Shown piece after piece: positions 49,205 to 59,334 of a stretch of 64,000 nucleotides of DNA. The stretch comes from Aeromonas encheleia (GTDB lineage Bacteria > Pseudomonadota > Gammaproteobacteria > Enterobacterales > Aeromonadaceae). Under the pieces are notes generated by a model. The model did no database searches and was not told the origin of the DNA. It was given only the letters and a program-made list of their open reading frames with translations. The translations under genes were made by a program, and so were the position numbers. Position 1 is the first letter of the stretch; each line of letters begins with the position of its first letter. The stretch spans positions 2,189,001 to 2,253,000 of the forward strand of contig NZ_LR134376.1 in NCBI RefSeq assembly GCF_900637545.1. Reading direction: 5' to 3'.

Positions 49205-52200
49205 ATGTCAGGAAGACACTCTCTGCTGGCGCTCTCGATCGGGCTGGCATTGTCTGGACAGGTGCAGGCACAGCTGCTCATCACCGAATATCTGGAAGGA
49301 TCCGGCAACAACAAGGCGGTGGAGCTGAGCAATCTCGGCGCCAGCGCGGTCGATCTCGGTCAATACCGGCTGGCCCTCTACGCCAACGGCCGCACCCTGG
49401 CGGCGGGACCGACCAACAGCCTGGCCCTGCAAGGGACCCTGGCCCCCGGCGCCAGCCTGGTGCTGGCCCACCCCTCGGCGCTGGCCGCCACCCTGGCCAA
49501 GGCCAACCAGCTCAGCGGCAACCTGGTGTTCAACGGCGACGATGGGCTGGTGCTCTATCGGGGGGACGAGATAGTCGACAGCCTGGGTCAGATCGGGGTG
49601 GATCCGGGCACCGCCTGGGTGTCCGGCGCCGTCTCGACTCTGGACATGACGCTGCGGCGCAAGGCCAGCGTCAACCTGGGGCGCACCGGGGCCGAGGCCG
49701 CCTTCGACCCGGCGGCGGAATACCAGGGCTTCGCCCGGGATGAGGTGAGCGGCCTGGGTTGCAGCGGCGAGCAGAGCTGCGATGGCTCGCAGCCGCCGGT
49801 CTTCGCCTGTCCGGTGGACGAGCTGATCTCCGTACCGGCCATTCAAGGCAGCGGTGATCGCAGCCCGCTGGTGCCGGCCGGCAAGTTCGAATCCGAGACC
49901 GCCCATGCCACCCGCGGGGTGGTGACCCAGGTCGTGAGCGGTCTCTATAAAGGCTTCTTCATCCAGGACGCGCAAGGGGACGGCGATCCCGCCAGCTCCG
50001 ATGGCCTGTTTGTGCAGAGCAGCCAGACCAGCGGGCTGGTGCCCGGGGCCGAGGTGTGTGTCTCTGGCAAGGTGAAGGAGTACTACAACCAGACCCAGCT
50101 CAGCGCCGACGCCCTGACGGTGACCCAGCCCATGGTGGGCTTGGTGCCGGCTGTGGATCTGGTAGCGACGGCGGGCGAGAGCCTGACCACCCTGCTGGAG
50201 CGCCACGAGGGGATGCGGGTGCGGCTGGTGCCCGAGTCCAGCCTGGTGGTCACCCGCAACTTCAGCTTCGACTACGATGGCAAGCGCAACAACCTGGTGC
50301 TGGCCTACGGCGCGCCGCTCATCAAGTCGACCCAGAAATTCCCGGCCATGAGCGAGCAGGCGAGCCAGTGGGCCGAGCGCAATCGGCTGAATCAGCTGGT
50401 GGTCGAGACCGATGCCAAGGCGCCGGATGGCGTCCTGCCCTGGTATCCCGCCTTCGATGCCGAGCAGGGCTATCTGCGCATCGGCGATCGGTTGAGCAAC
50501 CTGGAAGGGGCCATCGGCTACTCCTATGACTTCTACCGGCTGCTGGCGGACAACCGCATCACCCCGGCGGACGTGGATCACCGCGGCTGGGATAGGGTGC
50601 AGACCCCGGAGCTGGCCGGCGCGGGGGATCTGCGGGTGGCCAGCTTCAACGTGCTCAACTTCTTCACCACAGTGGTGGGGGGCGATGCCAACCCGACCGG
50701 CAGCAACCGAGGCGCCCTGACGGTGGCCGAGTTCGAGTTGCAGCGCACCAAGATCGTCAGCGCCATCACCCGGCTCAATGCCGATGTGGTCGGGCTGATG
50801 GAGATAGAGAACAACGGCTATGGGGAGAACTCCGCCATCGCCAATCTGGTGGGGGCCCTCAACGCCGCCCTGCCGGACGAGCAGGATCACTACGCCTGGG
50901 TGGCCTCGCCGGATGGCCAGCCCATGGGCACGGACGCCATCACGGTGGGGCTCATCTACCGGCCCGCCAAGGTGAACCTGGAGGGCGGCTCTCAGCTGAT
51001 CCCGCTGCCGGTGCAGCTGGCCGAGGCCGTCGACGGCGCGGGCAAGCCGGTCAGCATCCGGCAGGGCATGCGCGACTCCCTGATGCAGCGCTTCCGCTCA
51101 CCCAAGGGGGATGCGCCGCTGACCCTGGTGGTCAACCACCTCAAGTCCAAGGGCTCGGCCTGCTACGAGGACTATCCCGACTATGCCAGCGCCGATCCCC
51201 TGGATGGGCAGGGGCACTGCAACGCGCTGCGGGTCTCCGCCGCGAAAGTGCTGGGGGAGCGACTCAAGCAGGAGGCGGGGGATCTGCTGGTGATCGGGGA
51301 TCTCAACGCCTACGGGATGGAGGATCCGGTGCGGGTGCTGACCGACTATGATCCGGCCGCCCAGAGCCGCCAGATCATGAGTGCCGGCTTCACCCAGCTG
51401 GCGGGGCAACCCTATGAGGAGCAGCCGGGCGCGGTGGGCAAGGGGGCCGGGCTGGTCAACCTCAACACCCAGTTCCACGGCACCGACACCTACTCCTACA
51501 GCTATGAGGGGGAGCTGGGCAATCTGGATCACGCCCTGGCGAGCCAGAGCCTGGTGAGCAAGGTGATCGGCATCGAGGATTGGCACATCAACTCGGCCGA
51601 GAGCAACTTCTTCGAGTACGGCAGTAAGTTTTCGGGTCAGCTGGCCAAGTCCGAGGGGCCGTTCAGCGCCTCGGATCACGATCCCGTGCTGGTGGCCATC
51701 CAGTACCCACTGCCGCCGACCGGGGAGCTGAGTCTGAGCCAGAGCGCGGCCAGTGTGGAGGAGGGCAACACCCTCAGCCTGGCGGTGCAACGGCTGGCCG
51801 GCAGCCATGGCGCCGCCAGCGTCAGCTGGCGCGTGCAGCACGGCAGCGCCGACGGCCAGGATGTGGCGCAGCTCGGCGGGGTGCTGAACTGGGCCGACGG
51901 GGACAAGGAGGAGAAGACCCTGCAGATCCCCATCCTGAGCGACACCCGCAACGAAGGGGATGAGACCTTCAGCCTGGTGCTGCACGATGCCAGCGGTGCC
52001 ACTCTGGGGGAGCAGCATCAGACCCTGGTGACCATCAAGGACAAGTTGGCCCCCTCCACCATCGCGCTGCAGAGTCCCGTCATCAAGGTGAGTGAGGGTG
52101 ACTGGCTGGTCGAGATCCCGCTGGTGCGCAGCGGCGACCTGCGTCAGCCCGCCCGTGCCCAGCTGGCACTCGATGGCCTGAGCGCCCGCTGGGGGCTGGA

Positions 52201-52417
52201 CTTTCTGCCCTGGTTTGGCCAATCCGTGAGCTGGGCCGCCGGTGAGGGCGGCGTCAAGTCCATCAAGGTGCTGGTCATCGACGACTGGTTTGTCGAGCCC
52301 ACCGAGCAGTTCAGGGTCAGCCTGCAGCGGCTGCAAGGGGCGCAGGCCGGTGATCAGCAGGAGACCCGGGTCGATATCCAGGACAACGACAAGTCCTGGT
52401 GGCCCTTCGGGCGCTGA
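49205..52417 (+). CDS. ExeM/NucH-family secreted endonuclease
   Basis: A 1070-residue extracellular DNase. A signal peptide (MSGRHSLLALSIGLALSGQ) ends near QVQA. A lamin-tail-like domain follows (LLITEYLEGSGNNKAVELSN), then an OB-fold part with YYNQTQLSA, and an endonuclease/exonuclease/phosphatase domain (about 480-840; VASFNVLNFF, LMEIENNGYG, IGDLNAYGMEDP, SASDHDPVLV). Two Calx-beta-like calcium domains end the chain. AAGGAAGG lies ahead of the ATG. In Shewanella ExeM degrades extracellular DNA of biofilms; the same role is inferred. It lacks a GlyGly-CTERM tail. Confidence 0.92.
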   Translation: MSGRHSLLALSIGLALSGQVQAQLLITEYLEGSGNNKAVELSNLGASAVDLGQYRLALYANGRTLAAGPTNSLALQGTLAPGASLVLAHPSALAATLAKANQLSGNLVFNGDDGLVLYRGDEIVDSLGQIGVDPGTAWVSGAVSTLDMTLRRKASVNLGRTGAEAAFDPAAEYQGFARDEVSGLGCSGEQSCDGSQPPVFACPVDELISVPAIQGSGDRSPLVPAGKFESETAHATRGVVTQVVSGLYKGFFIQDAQGDGDPASSDGLFVQSSQTSGLVPGAEVCVSGKVKEYYNQTQLSADALTVTQPMVGLVPAVDLVATAGESLTTLLERHEGMRVRLVPESSLVVTRNFSFDYDGKRNNLVLAYGAPLIKSTQKFPAMSEQASQWAERNRLNQLVVETDAKAPDGVLPWYPAFDAEQGYLRIGDRLSNLEGAIGYSYDFYRLLADNRITPADVDHRGWDRVQTPELAGAGDLRVASFNVLNFFTTVVGGDANPTGSNRGALTVAEFELQRTKIVSAITRLNADVVGLMEIENNGYGENSAIANLVGALNAALPDEQDHYAWVASPDGQPMGTDAITVGLIYRPAKVNLEGGSQLIPLPVQLAEAVDGAGKPVSIRQGMRDSLMQRFRSPKGDAPLTLVVNHLKSKGSACYEDYPDYASADPLDGQGHCNALRVSAAKVLGERLKQEAGDLLVIGDLNAYGMEDPVRVLTDYDPAAQSRQIMSAGFTQLAGQPYEEQPGAVGKGAGLVNLNTQFHGTDTYSYSYEGELGNLDHALASQSLVSKVIGIEDWHINSAESNFFEYGSKFSGQLAKSEGPFSASDHDPVLVAIQYPLPPTGELSLSQSAASVEEGNTLSLAVQRLAGSHGAASVSWRVQHGSADGQDVAQLGGVLNWADGDKEEKTLQIPILSDTRNEGDETFSLVLHDASGATLGEQHQTLVTIKDKLAPSTIALQSPVIKVSEGDWLVEIPLVRSGDLRQPARAQLALDGLSARWGLDFLPWFGQSVSWAAGEGGVKSIKVLVIDDWFVEPTEQFRVSLQRLQGAQAGDQQETRVDIQDNDKSWWPFGR

Positions 52418-52430
52418 GTCGGCAGGCAGA

Positions 52431-52455
52431 AAGGGACCCGAGGGTCCCTTTTTTC
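52431..52455 (+). terminator. Terminator of the secreted nuclease gene
   Basis: A perfect G+C-rich stem (52431-52438 with 52443-52450) with CGAG loop and a following T-run, 13 bases past the stop. Confidence 0.9.
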
Positions 52456-52492
52456 ATCCGGCGTTTTATAGGACGATAAAATGTGTGCCAAT

Positions 52493-52519
52493 AAAAAAGG
52501 CCATCCGTTGGATGGCCTT
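52493..52519 (-). terminator. Terminator of the chemoreceptor gene
   Basis: A 10-bp stem (52497-52506 with 52510-52519), 3-base loop, followed on the minus strand by a T-run. It ends the chemoreceptor transcript; the opposite strand has only a short T-run. Confidence 0.88.
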
Positions 52520-52539
52520 GTCGTTTGTGGTGGCGAGCC

Positions 52540-53970
52540 TCAGATCCGCAGACCCGTCATCGCCTGACTCAGCTCGGTGGCGGTGGCCTTGAGGCCTGAG
52601 GTGCCGGCGACCGAGGCGCTGGCCGACTCTTCCACCCGACCGGCCTCGTTGCGCACCTGATCCAGGTTGCGGGTGATCTCCTCGGCGACCGAGCTCTGCT
52701 CCTCGCTGGAGGTGGCGATCTGGGTGCTCATCTCCAGCACCGCGTCGCTGTGGCTGCTCAGCTTGTCGATGTCCTGTCCCACCTCGGTGATGAGCGCCTG
52801 GCTGCTGGCGGCGCGGCCGACGGTCTTCTCCATGATGTCGTTGAGCGCGCCTGTGCCGGCCTGCAGCTCCTCGATCATCTGCTGGATCTCCACCGTGGCC
52901 TGCTGGGTGCGGCTGGCGAGGGTGCGCACCTCATCGGCCACCACCGCAAAACCGCGACCCTGCTCGCCGGCCCGGGCGGCCTCGATGGCGGCATTGAGCG
53001 CCAGCAGGTTGGTCTGCTGGGAGATGGCGTTGATGACGCTGACCACCTCGTTGATGCGATTGGCGTTGTGGGTCAAGCGCTCGACGGCGCCCGAGGCGTT
53101 GCCAATCTCATCGGCCAGGGTACGGATCGCCGTGATGGTGCGGGCCACCCGCTCGGCGCCGTTGGCGGCCTCCTCGCTGGACTGGCGGGTCTGCAGCAGG
53201 GTGTCGTTGGCGTTGCGGGCGACTTCCCTGATCGCGGCGGACATCTGCTCCATGGCGGCGGCGAGAGAGTCCATGTGCTGGCGCTGGGCACGGGCCAGGG
53301 TTTCCCCGTCGCTGGCGTGCTCGCGGAACTCGTCGGCGGCCATGGCCAGCGCCTCGGCGGACTCATCCACGAGGCGCACTATCTTGTGCTGGCGATCGGT
53401 GAATCTGTCTATGCTGCCGGCCAGGATGGAGAACTCGTCCCGCACCGGGAAGAAGTTGAGGCGGAAGGTGAGATCCCCGTCTGCCACCGTCTGCAGCGCC
53501 TTGTTGGTGGAGTAGAGCGCCCCCGCCACGAAGGTCATCAGATAGTGGGTGATGAGGGCCAGCAGGGCGGCCAGCACGGCGATGATGGTGAGAGTCTTGC
53601 CTTGCCCGTCCCACGGGGAGTAGTGGCTGGTATCCAGGGTGCCGGTGACATAACCGGCCTGACCCGCGCTCGCGCTGAAGCTGTAGTGATCCCCTTGCTG
53701 GCTCAGGCCGCCGCTGGCGGTCTGGCTCAGGGTGAGCTCGGCCGGCAGGCGGAGGGTCGGTTGCTGGCTCACCAGTTGCGCCGTGGTCTCGACCCGTTGC
53801 TGCAACTGATCCAGCCGCAGCTGCATCTGCCGATCATGACCGTCGGCCAGCAGATACCAGGTGAGGAAGGCGATGAACAGCAGGGGGCACCAGAAGGTGA
53901 TGAGAAATTTTTCGCTGATTGTGAGGTGAATGAGATAACGGTCAACCCACCGAAACTTTACTTCTTTCAT
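52540..53970 (-). CDS. Methyl-accepting chemotaxis protein
   Basis: A 476-residue chemoreceptor. TM1 is about residues 22-42 ([20 protein letters not shown]), a short periplasmic domain follows, TM2 is about 128-152, then a HAMP domain and a long methylation/signalling coiled coil. The signalling tip [20 protein letters not shown] and [15 protein letters not shown] are invariant. There is no C-terminal pentapeptide for CheR tethering. The periplasmic part (about 90 residues) is small, so the ligand is unclear. Start ATG 53970 lacks a strong ribosome site. Confidence 0.93.
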   Translation of the reverse strand: MKEVKFRWVDRYLIHLTISEKFLITFWCPLLFIAFLTWYLLADGHDRQMQLRLDQLQQRVETTAQLVSQQPTLRLPAELTLSQTASGGLSQQGDHYSFSASAGQAGYVTGTLDTSHYSPWDGQGKTLTIIAVLAALLALITHYLMTFVAGALYSTNKALQTVADGDLTFRLNFFPVRDEFSILAGSIDRFTDRQHKIVRLVDESAEALAMAADEFREHASDGETLARAQRQHMDSLAAAMEQMSAAIREVARNANDTLLQTRQSSEEAANGAERVARTITAIRTLADEIGNASGAVERLTHNANRINEVVSVINAISQQTNLLALNAAIEAARAGEQGRGFAVVADEVRTLASRTQQATVEIQQMIEELQAGTGALNDIMEKTVGRAASSQALITEVGQDIDKLSSHSDAVLEMSTQIATSSEEQSSVAEEITRNLDQVRNEAGRVEESASASVAGTSGLKATATELSQAMTGLRI

Positions 53971-54052
53971 AATGATATTGCGTCCTGCAAGGGAAGAGTG
54001 TCGCACTCATTATCGCCTTGGAGGGAAATTTCTTAAGGGAAAGGTGCCGAAA

Positions 54053-54325
54053 ATGGGAGAGCAATCGTTTGTCGTCCGGGTCTGGGGCCAGGTGCAGGGC
54101 GTGGGATTTCGCTACTTCACCCGGGAGCGGGCTCTGCAGCTGGGGCTGCGGGGTCATGCCTACAATCTGGAGGATGGCTCGGTCGAGATCCTGATCGCCG
54201 GCCCCGAGCAGAGGGTGCAGATGATGCTGGGCTGGCTGGAGCACGGCCCCAGGACGGCGACTGTGACCCGAATGGAGTGTGCCAAGGCAGCGCCGCCCAC
54301 GGGTAGCGGCTTTCATACCAACTAG
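54053..54325 (+). CDS. Acylphosphatase
   Basis: A 90-residue acylphosphatase that hydrolyses carboxyl-phosphate bonds of acyl phosphates. The family signature VRVWGQVQGVGFRYFTRERA carries the catalytic Arg; GHAYNLEDGSVEILIAG supplies the Asn. ATG 54053 has an AAGG just upstream. It lies 18 bases before the CHAD gene on the same strand. Confidence 0.93.
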   Translation: MGEQSFVVRVWGQVQGVGFRYFTRERALQLGLRGHAYNLEDGSVEILIAGPEQRVQMMLGWLEHGPRTATVTRMECAKAAPPTGSGFHTN

Positions 54326-54343
54326 CAGAAGGGAGGCAAGAGC

Positions 54344-55099
54344 ATGGAGAGGATGCCACAGACGGCATGGCTGGAGCAGGCACACGGGCTCATCGATCAG
54401 TATTGGGCGGCCACCCTGGCCCTGCGCCAGAGGGCGGATGTGGCCGAGGTGCACGCCTACCGGATCGCGGCCCGCCGGCTGCTGGCGCTGCTCGCCCTGT
54501 GGCGCCCCCTGATCCACCAACCCGGGCTGGAGCGGCGCCTGCACCGCGCGACCTGTCGACTCTCCGCCCTGCGGGATGCCCAGGTGTATGGGGAGCGCTT
54601 CGGCGGCAAGGCCGTCCCCATGCCGCCAGTCCGGGTGCCCATGTTGACGGTGCGCCTGGAGCGCTGGATCAGCCGCCTGGCCCAGGTGCCCACCGACTTC
54701 AATCCCTTGCCGCTGTTTCAACTGCAGCTGGTGCTGCGGCTGGCCGACGGGCTGGCGGCGCCGTTGGATGCCACCGCCGCCAGTGAGCGGCGCCAGTTGC
54801 GCCATTGGCATCGGTTGCGGCTGATCCTCAAGCAGACCCGCTACGGGGTGGAGCTGCTGGTCGGGCAGGGGGTCGGCGATCCGGCCTGGCTGGCCATGCT
54901 GATCGAGTGGCAGGAGCGGCTCGGTCAGCTGCAGGATGGTCGGCAATGGCTCAGACGGCTGCGCCGCAAGCGGGTCAGCGACAAGCGCAAGCGTCAGCTA
55001 CGTCGGTTGGAAGAGGCGATGCACTGCCAGTTGCAGCAGCTCGATTGTCAGCAGGCGGAGCTGGTCGGGCTCAGGATGGCGATGCTGCGCCCGGCCTGA
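54344..55099 (+). CDS. CHAD-domain protein (putative polyphosphate binding)
   Basis: A 251-residue alpha-helical protein with the CHAD motifs: a conserved His in VAEVHAYRIAARRLLALLAL, LSALRDAQVYGE and clusters of Arg/Lys (RRLRRKRVSDKRKRQLRRLE). CHAD domains bind polyphosphate. GGGAGGC precedes the ATG. Its neighbour acylphosphatase is co-directional and nearly touching. A role in phosphate handling is inferred, not shown. Confidence 0.82.
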   Translation: MERMPQTAWLEQAHGLIDQYWAATLALRQRADVAEVHAYRIAARRLLALLALWRPLIHQPGLERRLHRATCRLSALRDAQVYGERFGGKAVPMPPVRVPMLTVRLERWISRLAQVPTDFNPLPLFQLQLVLRLADGLAAPLDATAASERRQLRHWHRLRLILKQTRYGVELLVGQGVGDPAWLAMLIEWQERLGQLQDGRQWLRRLRRKRVSDKRKRQLRRLEEAMHCQLQQLDCQQAELVGLRMAMLRPA

Positions 55100-55149
55100 C
55101 GATGGATCCCGGCCCTGCCGCGGTGATGAAGAGCGAGAAAGGAAGAGAT

Positions 55150-55177
55150 AAAAAAAGAGAGGCCAATGGCCTCTCTT
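55150..55177 (-). terminator. metG terminator
   Basis: A 10-bp stem (55155-55164 with 55168-55177), 3-base loop, followed on the minus strand by a long T-run. It lies between convergent CHAD and metG genes. Confidence 0.9.
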
Positions 55178-55216
55178 CTTGATCGCAGCGTGTTGATTAC
55201 AGCGTGCGGGTCGCGC

Positions 55217-57250
55217 TTACTTGACGCGCATGCCGGGCTGGGCGCCTGCCTGCGGCTCCAGGATCCAGAGATCCTTGCCGCCCGGGCCTGCGGCCAGCAC
55301 CATGCCCTCGGACATGCCGAAGCGCATCTTGCGCGGCGCCAGATTGGCCACCATCACGGTCAGCTTGCCTTCCAGATCTTCCGGGTTGTAGGCGGACTTG
55401 ATGCCGGCGAACACCTGACGGGTCTCGCCACCCAGATCCAGCTGCAGCTTGAGCAGCTTGTCGGCCTCCGGCACGGCTTCGGCCTTCTTGATCAGCGCCA
55501 CGCGCAGGTCCAGCTTGGCAAAGTCCTCGTAGGATATGGTCGGGCTGATGGGGTCATCCGCCAGCGGACCGGCCACCTTGGGTGCCTGCTCCTTGGCCAG
55601 ATCTTCCTTGGAGGCTTCGATCATGGCCTCAACCTTGGCGGGCTCGATGCGGGAGAACAGCGCCTTGAACGGGGCCAGCTGGTGGTTGCACAGCGGCTTG
55701 GCGACTCCTTCCCAGCTGAGGGTCTCACCCAGGAAGGCTTCGGTGCGCTCGGCCAGCAGCGGCATGACGGGTTTGAGGTAAGCCATCAGCACCCGGAACA
55801 GGTTGATGCCGACGGAGCAGACGTCCTGCAGCTGCGCATCCGCGCCTTCCTGCTTGGCGATGACCCAGGGGGCCTTGTCGTCCACGTAGCGGTTGGCCTT
55901 GTCGGCCAGCGCCATGATCTCGCGAATGGCGCGGCTGAACTCGCGGGCCTCGTAGGCGTCGGCAATAGCCGCACTGGCGTTGGCAAACTCGGCGTAGAGC
56001 TCGGGTTCGCTGCAGTTGTCAGCCAGCTTGCCGTCGAAGCGCTTGGTAATGAAGCCGGCGTTGCGGGAGGCCAGGTTGACCAGCTTGTTGACCACATCGG
56101 CATTGACGCGGGAGACGAAGTCTTCCAGGTTCAGATCCAGATCGTCGATGCGGCTGTTGAGCTTGGCGGCGTAGTAGTAACGCAGGCACTCCGGATCCAG
56201 GTGCTTGAGATAGGTGCTCGCCTTGATGAAGGTGCCCTTGGACTTGGACATCTTGGCGCCGTTGACGGTCACATAGCCGTGCACGTTGACCTTGGTCGGC
56301 TGGCGGAAACCCGCCCCTTCCAGCATGGCCGGCCAGAACAGGCAGTGGAAGTAGGCGATGTCCTTGCCGATGAAGTGATAGAGCTCGGCGGTGGAGTCTT
56401 TCTTCCAGTAGCTGTCGAAATCGATGTCGCCGCGCTTGTTGCACAGGTTCTTGAACGACGCCATGTAGCCGATGGGGGCATCCAGCCAGACGTAGAAGTA
56501 CTTGCCAGGGGCGCCCGGGATCTCGAAGCCGAAGTAAGGGGCATCACGGGTGATGTCCCACTGCTGCAGGCCGCTCTCGAACCACTCCTGCATCTTGTTG
56601 GCCATCTCTTCCTGGATGGCGCCGGAGCCGCGCACCCAGCCGGCGAGCCAGGTTTCGAACTGGGGCAGGTCGAAGAAGAAGTGCTCTGAGTCCTTCATCA
56701 CCGGGGTCGCACCTGAGACGGCGGATTTCGGATCGATGAGCTCGGTCGGGCTGTAGGTGGCACCGCAAGCGTCGCAGTTGTCACCGTATTGCTCGGGGGA
56801 CTTGCACTTGGGGCAGGTGCCCTTGACGAAGCGGTCCGGCAGGAACATGGACTTTTCCGGATCGAACAGCTGGGTGATGGTACGGCCCTTGATGAAGTCG
56901 CCCTCTTTCAGGCGCCCGTAGATCAGCCCCGCCAGCTCGCGGTTCTCGTCGCTGTGGGTGGAGTGATAGTTGTCAAAGCTGATGTTGAAGCCGGCGAAAT
57001 CCGTCTGATGTTCTTCGGACACGGCCGCGATCATCGCTTCCGGGGTGATCCCGAGCTGCTGCGCCTTGAGCATGATGGGGGTGCCGTGCGCATCGTCGGC
57101 ACAGACGAAATGCACCTGATGGCCACGCATTCGCTGATAACGAACCCAGATATCGGCCTGGATGTGTTCCAGCATGTGACCGAGATGGATGGAGCCATTG
57201 GCATAGGGGAGGGCGCAGGTTACCAGCATTGTACGAGGATCAGTTGCCAT
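55217..57250 (-). CDS. metG: Methionyl-tRNA synthetase
   Basis: MetG charges tRNA-Met. The 677-residue protein (same as E. coli) shows [20 protein letters not shown] (HIGH motif as HLGH), zinc-binding CPKC and [13 protein letters not shown] (KMSKS) and a C-terminal tRNA-binding domain. ATG 57250 gives the standard MATDPRT start; the frame is open to 57295. The mrp gene is divergent across 185 bases, as in E. coli. Confidence 0.97.
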   Translation of the reverse strand: MATDPRTMLVTCALPYANGSIHLGHMLEHIQADIWVRYQRMRGHQVHFVCADDAHGTPIMLKAQQLGITPEAMIAAVSEEHQTDFAGFNISFDNYHSTHSDENRELAGLIYGRLKEGDFIKGRTITQLFDPEKSMFLPDRFVKGTCPKCKSPEQYGDNCDACGATYSPTELIDPKSAVSGATPVMKDSEHFFFDLPQFETWLAGWVRGSGAIQEEMANKMQEWFESGLQQWDITRDAPYFGFEIPGAPGKYFYVWLDAPIGYMASFKNLCNKRGDIDFDSYWKKDSTAELYHFIGKDIAYFHCLFWPAMLEGAGFRQPTKVNVHGYVTVNGAKMSKSKGTFIKASTYLKHLDPECLRYYYAAKLNSRIDDLDLNLEDFVSRVNADVVNKLVNLASRNAGFITKRFDGKLADNCSEPELYAEFANASAAIADAYEAREFSRAIREIMALADKANRYVDDKAPWVIAKQEGADAQLQDVCSVGINLFRVLMAYLKPVMPLLAERTEAFLGETLSWEGVAKPLCNHQLAPFKALFSRIEPAKVEAMIEASKEDLAKEQAPKVAGPLADDPISPTISYEDFAKLDLRVALIKKAEAVPEADKLLKLQLDLGGETRQVFAGIKSAYNPEDLEGKLTVMVANLAPRKMRFGMSEGMVLAAGPGGKDLWILEPQAGAQPGMRVK

Positions 57251-57435
57251 AATACGTTCTTTATGTGCCTGTTGGGATGATACAGTGCCGTGCATGTTAC
57301 CCGAATTGGGGGCGGCCTGCCTAGGGTTGTGGCCTTGCCTGGCGCGGCAGAGGGCATCCCGGATCCGCAGTCAAGCCACTGATTTGTGTGCGGTAACCGT
57401 TCACCTCAGCATAACGACAACATAATGGGGAGTTA

Positions 57436-58518
57436 ATGGTGATTGATTCAGTAAAACAGATCCTTGCCGAATTTAAGCTGGCAGGGTGGGGCAAAGATCT
57501 GGTGGCGGCCGGTTTCGTGCGTGCCATCGAGCATCATGAGCAGCGCCTGACCATCAAGCTGGTGCTGCCGTTTGCCGGGCGCTCCCTGTTTGAGCAGATT
57601 AAGCAAGACTTCGATTCCCGCCTGTGCATCGCAACGGGAACCGCCGGCATCGACTGGCAATGCGACATCGAGGTGGCGAGCATGCCCCGTGCCCAGCAGC
57701 TGGCGGCGGTGCAGGGTATTCGCAACATCCTGGTGGTGGCCTCCGGCAAGGGCGGGGTGGGCAAGTCCACCACCGCCGTCAACCTGGCGCTGGCGCTGAG
57801 CAGGGAGGGGGCGCGGGTCGCTATCCTGGATGCGGACATCTATGGCCCCTCCATTCCGACCATGATGGGCACCCTCAAGGAGCGCCCCGGCAGCCGCGAC
57901 GGCAAGACCATGGAGCCGGTGATGGCCTGTGGCCTCAAGAGCAACAGCATCGGTTACCTGGTGGCCGAGCAGGATGCCACCATCTGGCGCGGTCCCATGG
58001 CGAGCAAGGCGCTGGCGCAGATCCTGCACGAGACCCGTTGGGGCGAGGTGGATTACCTGGTGGTGGACATGCCACCCGGCACAGGGGACATCCAGCTCAC
58101 CCTGGCCCAGCAGGTGCCGACCACGGCGGCGCTGATCATCACCACCCCGCAGGATGTGGCGCTGGCGGATGCACGCAAGGGCATCGCCATGTTCAACAAG
58201 GTGCATGTGCCTGTGCTCGGCATCATAGAGAACATGAGTTATCACGTCTGCAGCGCCTGCGGTCATCACGAGGCGCTGTTCGGGACCGGTGGCGGCCAGA
58301 AGATGGCAGAGCAGTATCAAGTGGCACTGCTTGGTCAGCTGCCGCTGCACATCGACATCCGTCAGCACATGGACAATGGGACTCCCACCGTGTTCGGTGC
58401 GCCGGAAGGGGAGTTGGCTGAGGCTTACCTCAAGCTGGCCCGCCGGGTCAGTGCCGAGCTCTATTTCAGCGGTAAACCGATTGCGACCCCGCTCTACACG
58501 GTAGCGCTGGACGAATAA
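57436..58518 (+). CDS. mrp: Iron-sulfur cluster carrier ATPase Mrp/ApbC
   Basis: Mrp is a P-loop ATPase that binds and passes on Fe-S clusters. The 360-residue protein has a reduced MIP18-like N-terminal part, the deviant Walker A VVASGKGGVGKSTTAVNLAL, DADIYGPSIPTMMG, DMPPGTGDIQLTLAQ and a C-x-x-C (HVCSACGHHE) for dimeric cluster binding. GGGAG precedes the ATG. Divergent from metG and upstream of udk. Confidence 0.95.
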   Translation: MVIDSVKQILAEFKLAGWGKDLVAAGFVRAIEHHEQRLTIKLVLPFAGRSLFEQIKQDFDSRLCIATGTAGIDWQCDIEVASMPRAQQLAAVQGIRNILVVASGKGGVGKSTTAVNLALALSREGARVAILDADIYGPSIPTMMGTLKERPGSRDGKTMEPVMACGLKSNSIGYLVAEQDATIWRGPMASKALAQILHETRWGEVDYLVVDMPPGTGDIQLTLAQQVPTTAALIITTPQDVALADARKGIAMFNKVHVPVLGIIENMSYHVCSACGHHEALFGTGGGQKMAEQYQVALLGQLPLHIDIRQHMDNGTPTVFGAPEGELAEAYLKLARRVSAELYFSGKPIATPLYTVALDE

Positions 58519-58547
58519 TCGGCTGTTGGCCGATTGCAATGGATTTG

Positions 58548-58573
58548 GGGTGGGCATGGCTCACCCTTTTTTA
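58548..58573 (+). terminator. mrp terminator overlapping the udk promoter
   Basis: An 8-bp stem with one G-U pair (58548-58555 with 58559-58566), ATG loop, followed by TTTTTTA. The T-run leads straight into a TATAAT box. Confidence 0.82.
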
Positions 58574-58579
58574 TATAAT
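58551..58579 (+). promoter_or_regulatory. Candidate udk promoter
   Basis: An exact TATAAT at 58574-58579 with TGGGCA (four of six -35 matches) at 58551-58556, 17 bases apart. The -35 lies inside the mrp terminator stem. udk starts 48 bases later. Confidence 0.5.
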
Positions 58580-58626
58580 GGATCGGTTTAAACAATCCCC
58601 AGTGCTCTTCTCCTTAGGTATTTTCA

Positions 58627-59271
58627 ATGTCTGATACTCAACATTCGTGTGTGATCATCGGTATTGCTGGTGCATCCGCATCCGGCAAGAGTCTTATCGC
58701 TCAAACCATTTATGAAGAGCTGGTGGCCGAACTGGGCGCAGGTCAGATTGGTGTGATCACCGAAGATTGCTACTACCGTGATCAGACCCACCTGACCATG
58801 GAAGAGCGGGTCAAAACCAACTATGACCATCCGAATGCCCTGGATCATGATCTGCTGGTGCAGCATCTGAGCCAGCTGGTACGCGGAGAAGCCGTCGATA
58901 TTCCCCAGTACTCCTATACCGAACACACCCGCCTGGCGGAGGTGACCGCCTTTGCCCCCCGTCGGGTCATCATCCTGGAAGGGATACTGCTGCTGACCGA
59001 CAGTCGGCTGCGGGAGCTGATGGATGCCTCCATCTTCATGGATACCCCGCTGGACATCTGCCTGTTGCGCCGGCTGGTGCGCGATGTGCAAGAGCGCGGC
59101 CGGACCATGGACTCGGTACTCAAGCAGTATCAGAAGACGGTGCGCCCGATGTTCATGCAGTTCATCGACCCGTCCAAGCAGTATGCCGATGTGATAGTGC
59201 CCCGCGGTGGCAAGAATCGCATCGCCATCGACATGCTCAAGGCGCGCATTCGCCACATGTTGATCGGATAA
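58627..59271 (+). CDS. udk: Uridine kinase
   Basis: Udk phosphorylates uridine and cytidine in pyrimidine salvage. The 214-residue protein has Walker [18 protein letters not shown], the nucleoside-binding [13 protein letters not shown] and [11 protein letters not shown], and IILEGILLL. It is followed by a strong terminator and dcd. Confidence 0.96.
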   Translation: MSDTQHSCVIIGIAGASASGKSLIAQTIYEELVAELGAGQIGVITEDCYYRDQTHLTMEERVKTNYDHPNALDHDLLVQHLSQLVRGEAVDIPQYSYTEHTRLAEVTAFAPRRVIILEGILLLTDSRLRELMDASIFMDTPLDICLLRRLVRDVQERGRTMDSVLKQYQKTVRPMFMQFIDPSKQYADVIVPRGGKNRIAIDMLKARIRHMLIG

Positions 59272-59280
59272 GATGCTACA

Positions 59281-59305
59281 AGCCGGGCGATGCCCGGCTT
59301 TTTTA
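59281..59305 (+). terminator. udk terminator
   Basis: An 8-bp perfect G+C-rich stem (59281-59288 with 59292-59299), GAT loop and T-run, 10 bases past udk. Confidence 0.9.
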
Positions 59306-59334
59306 AATGAATCATTTAGCAGGAGAGTCGCCCA

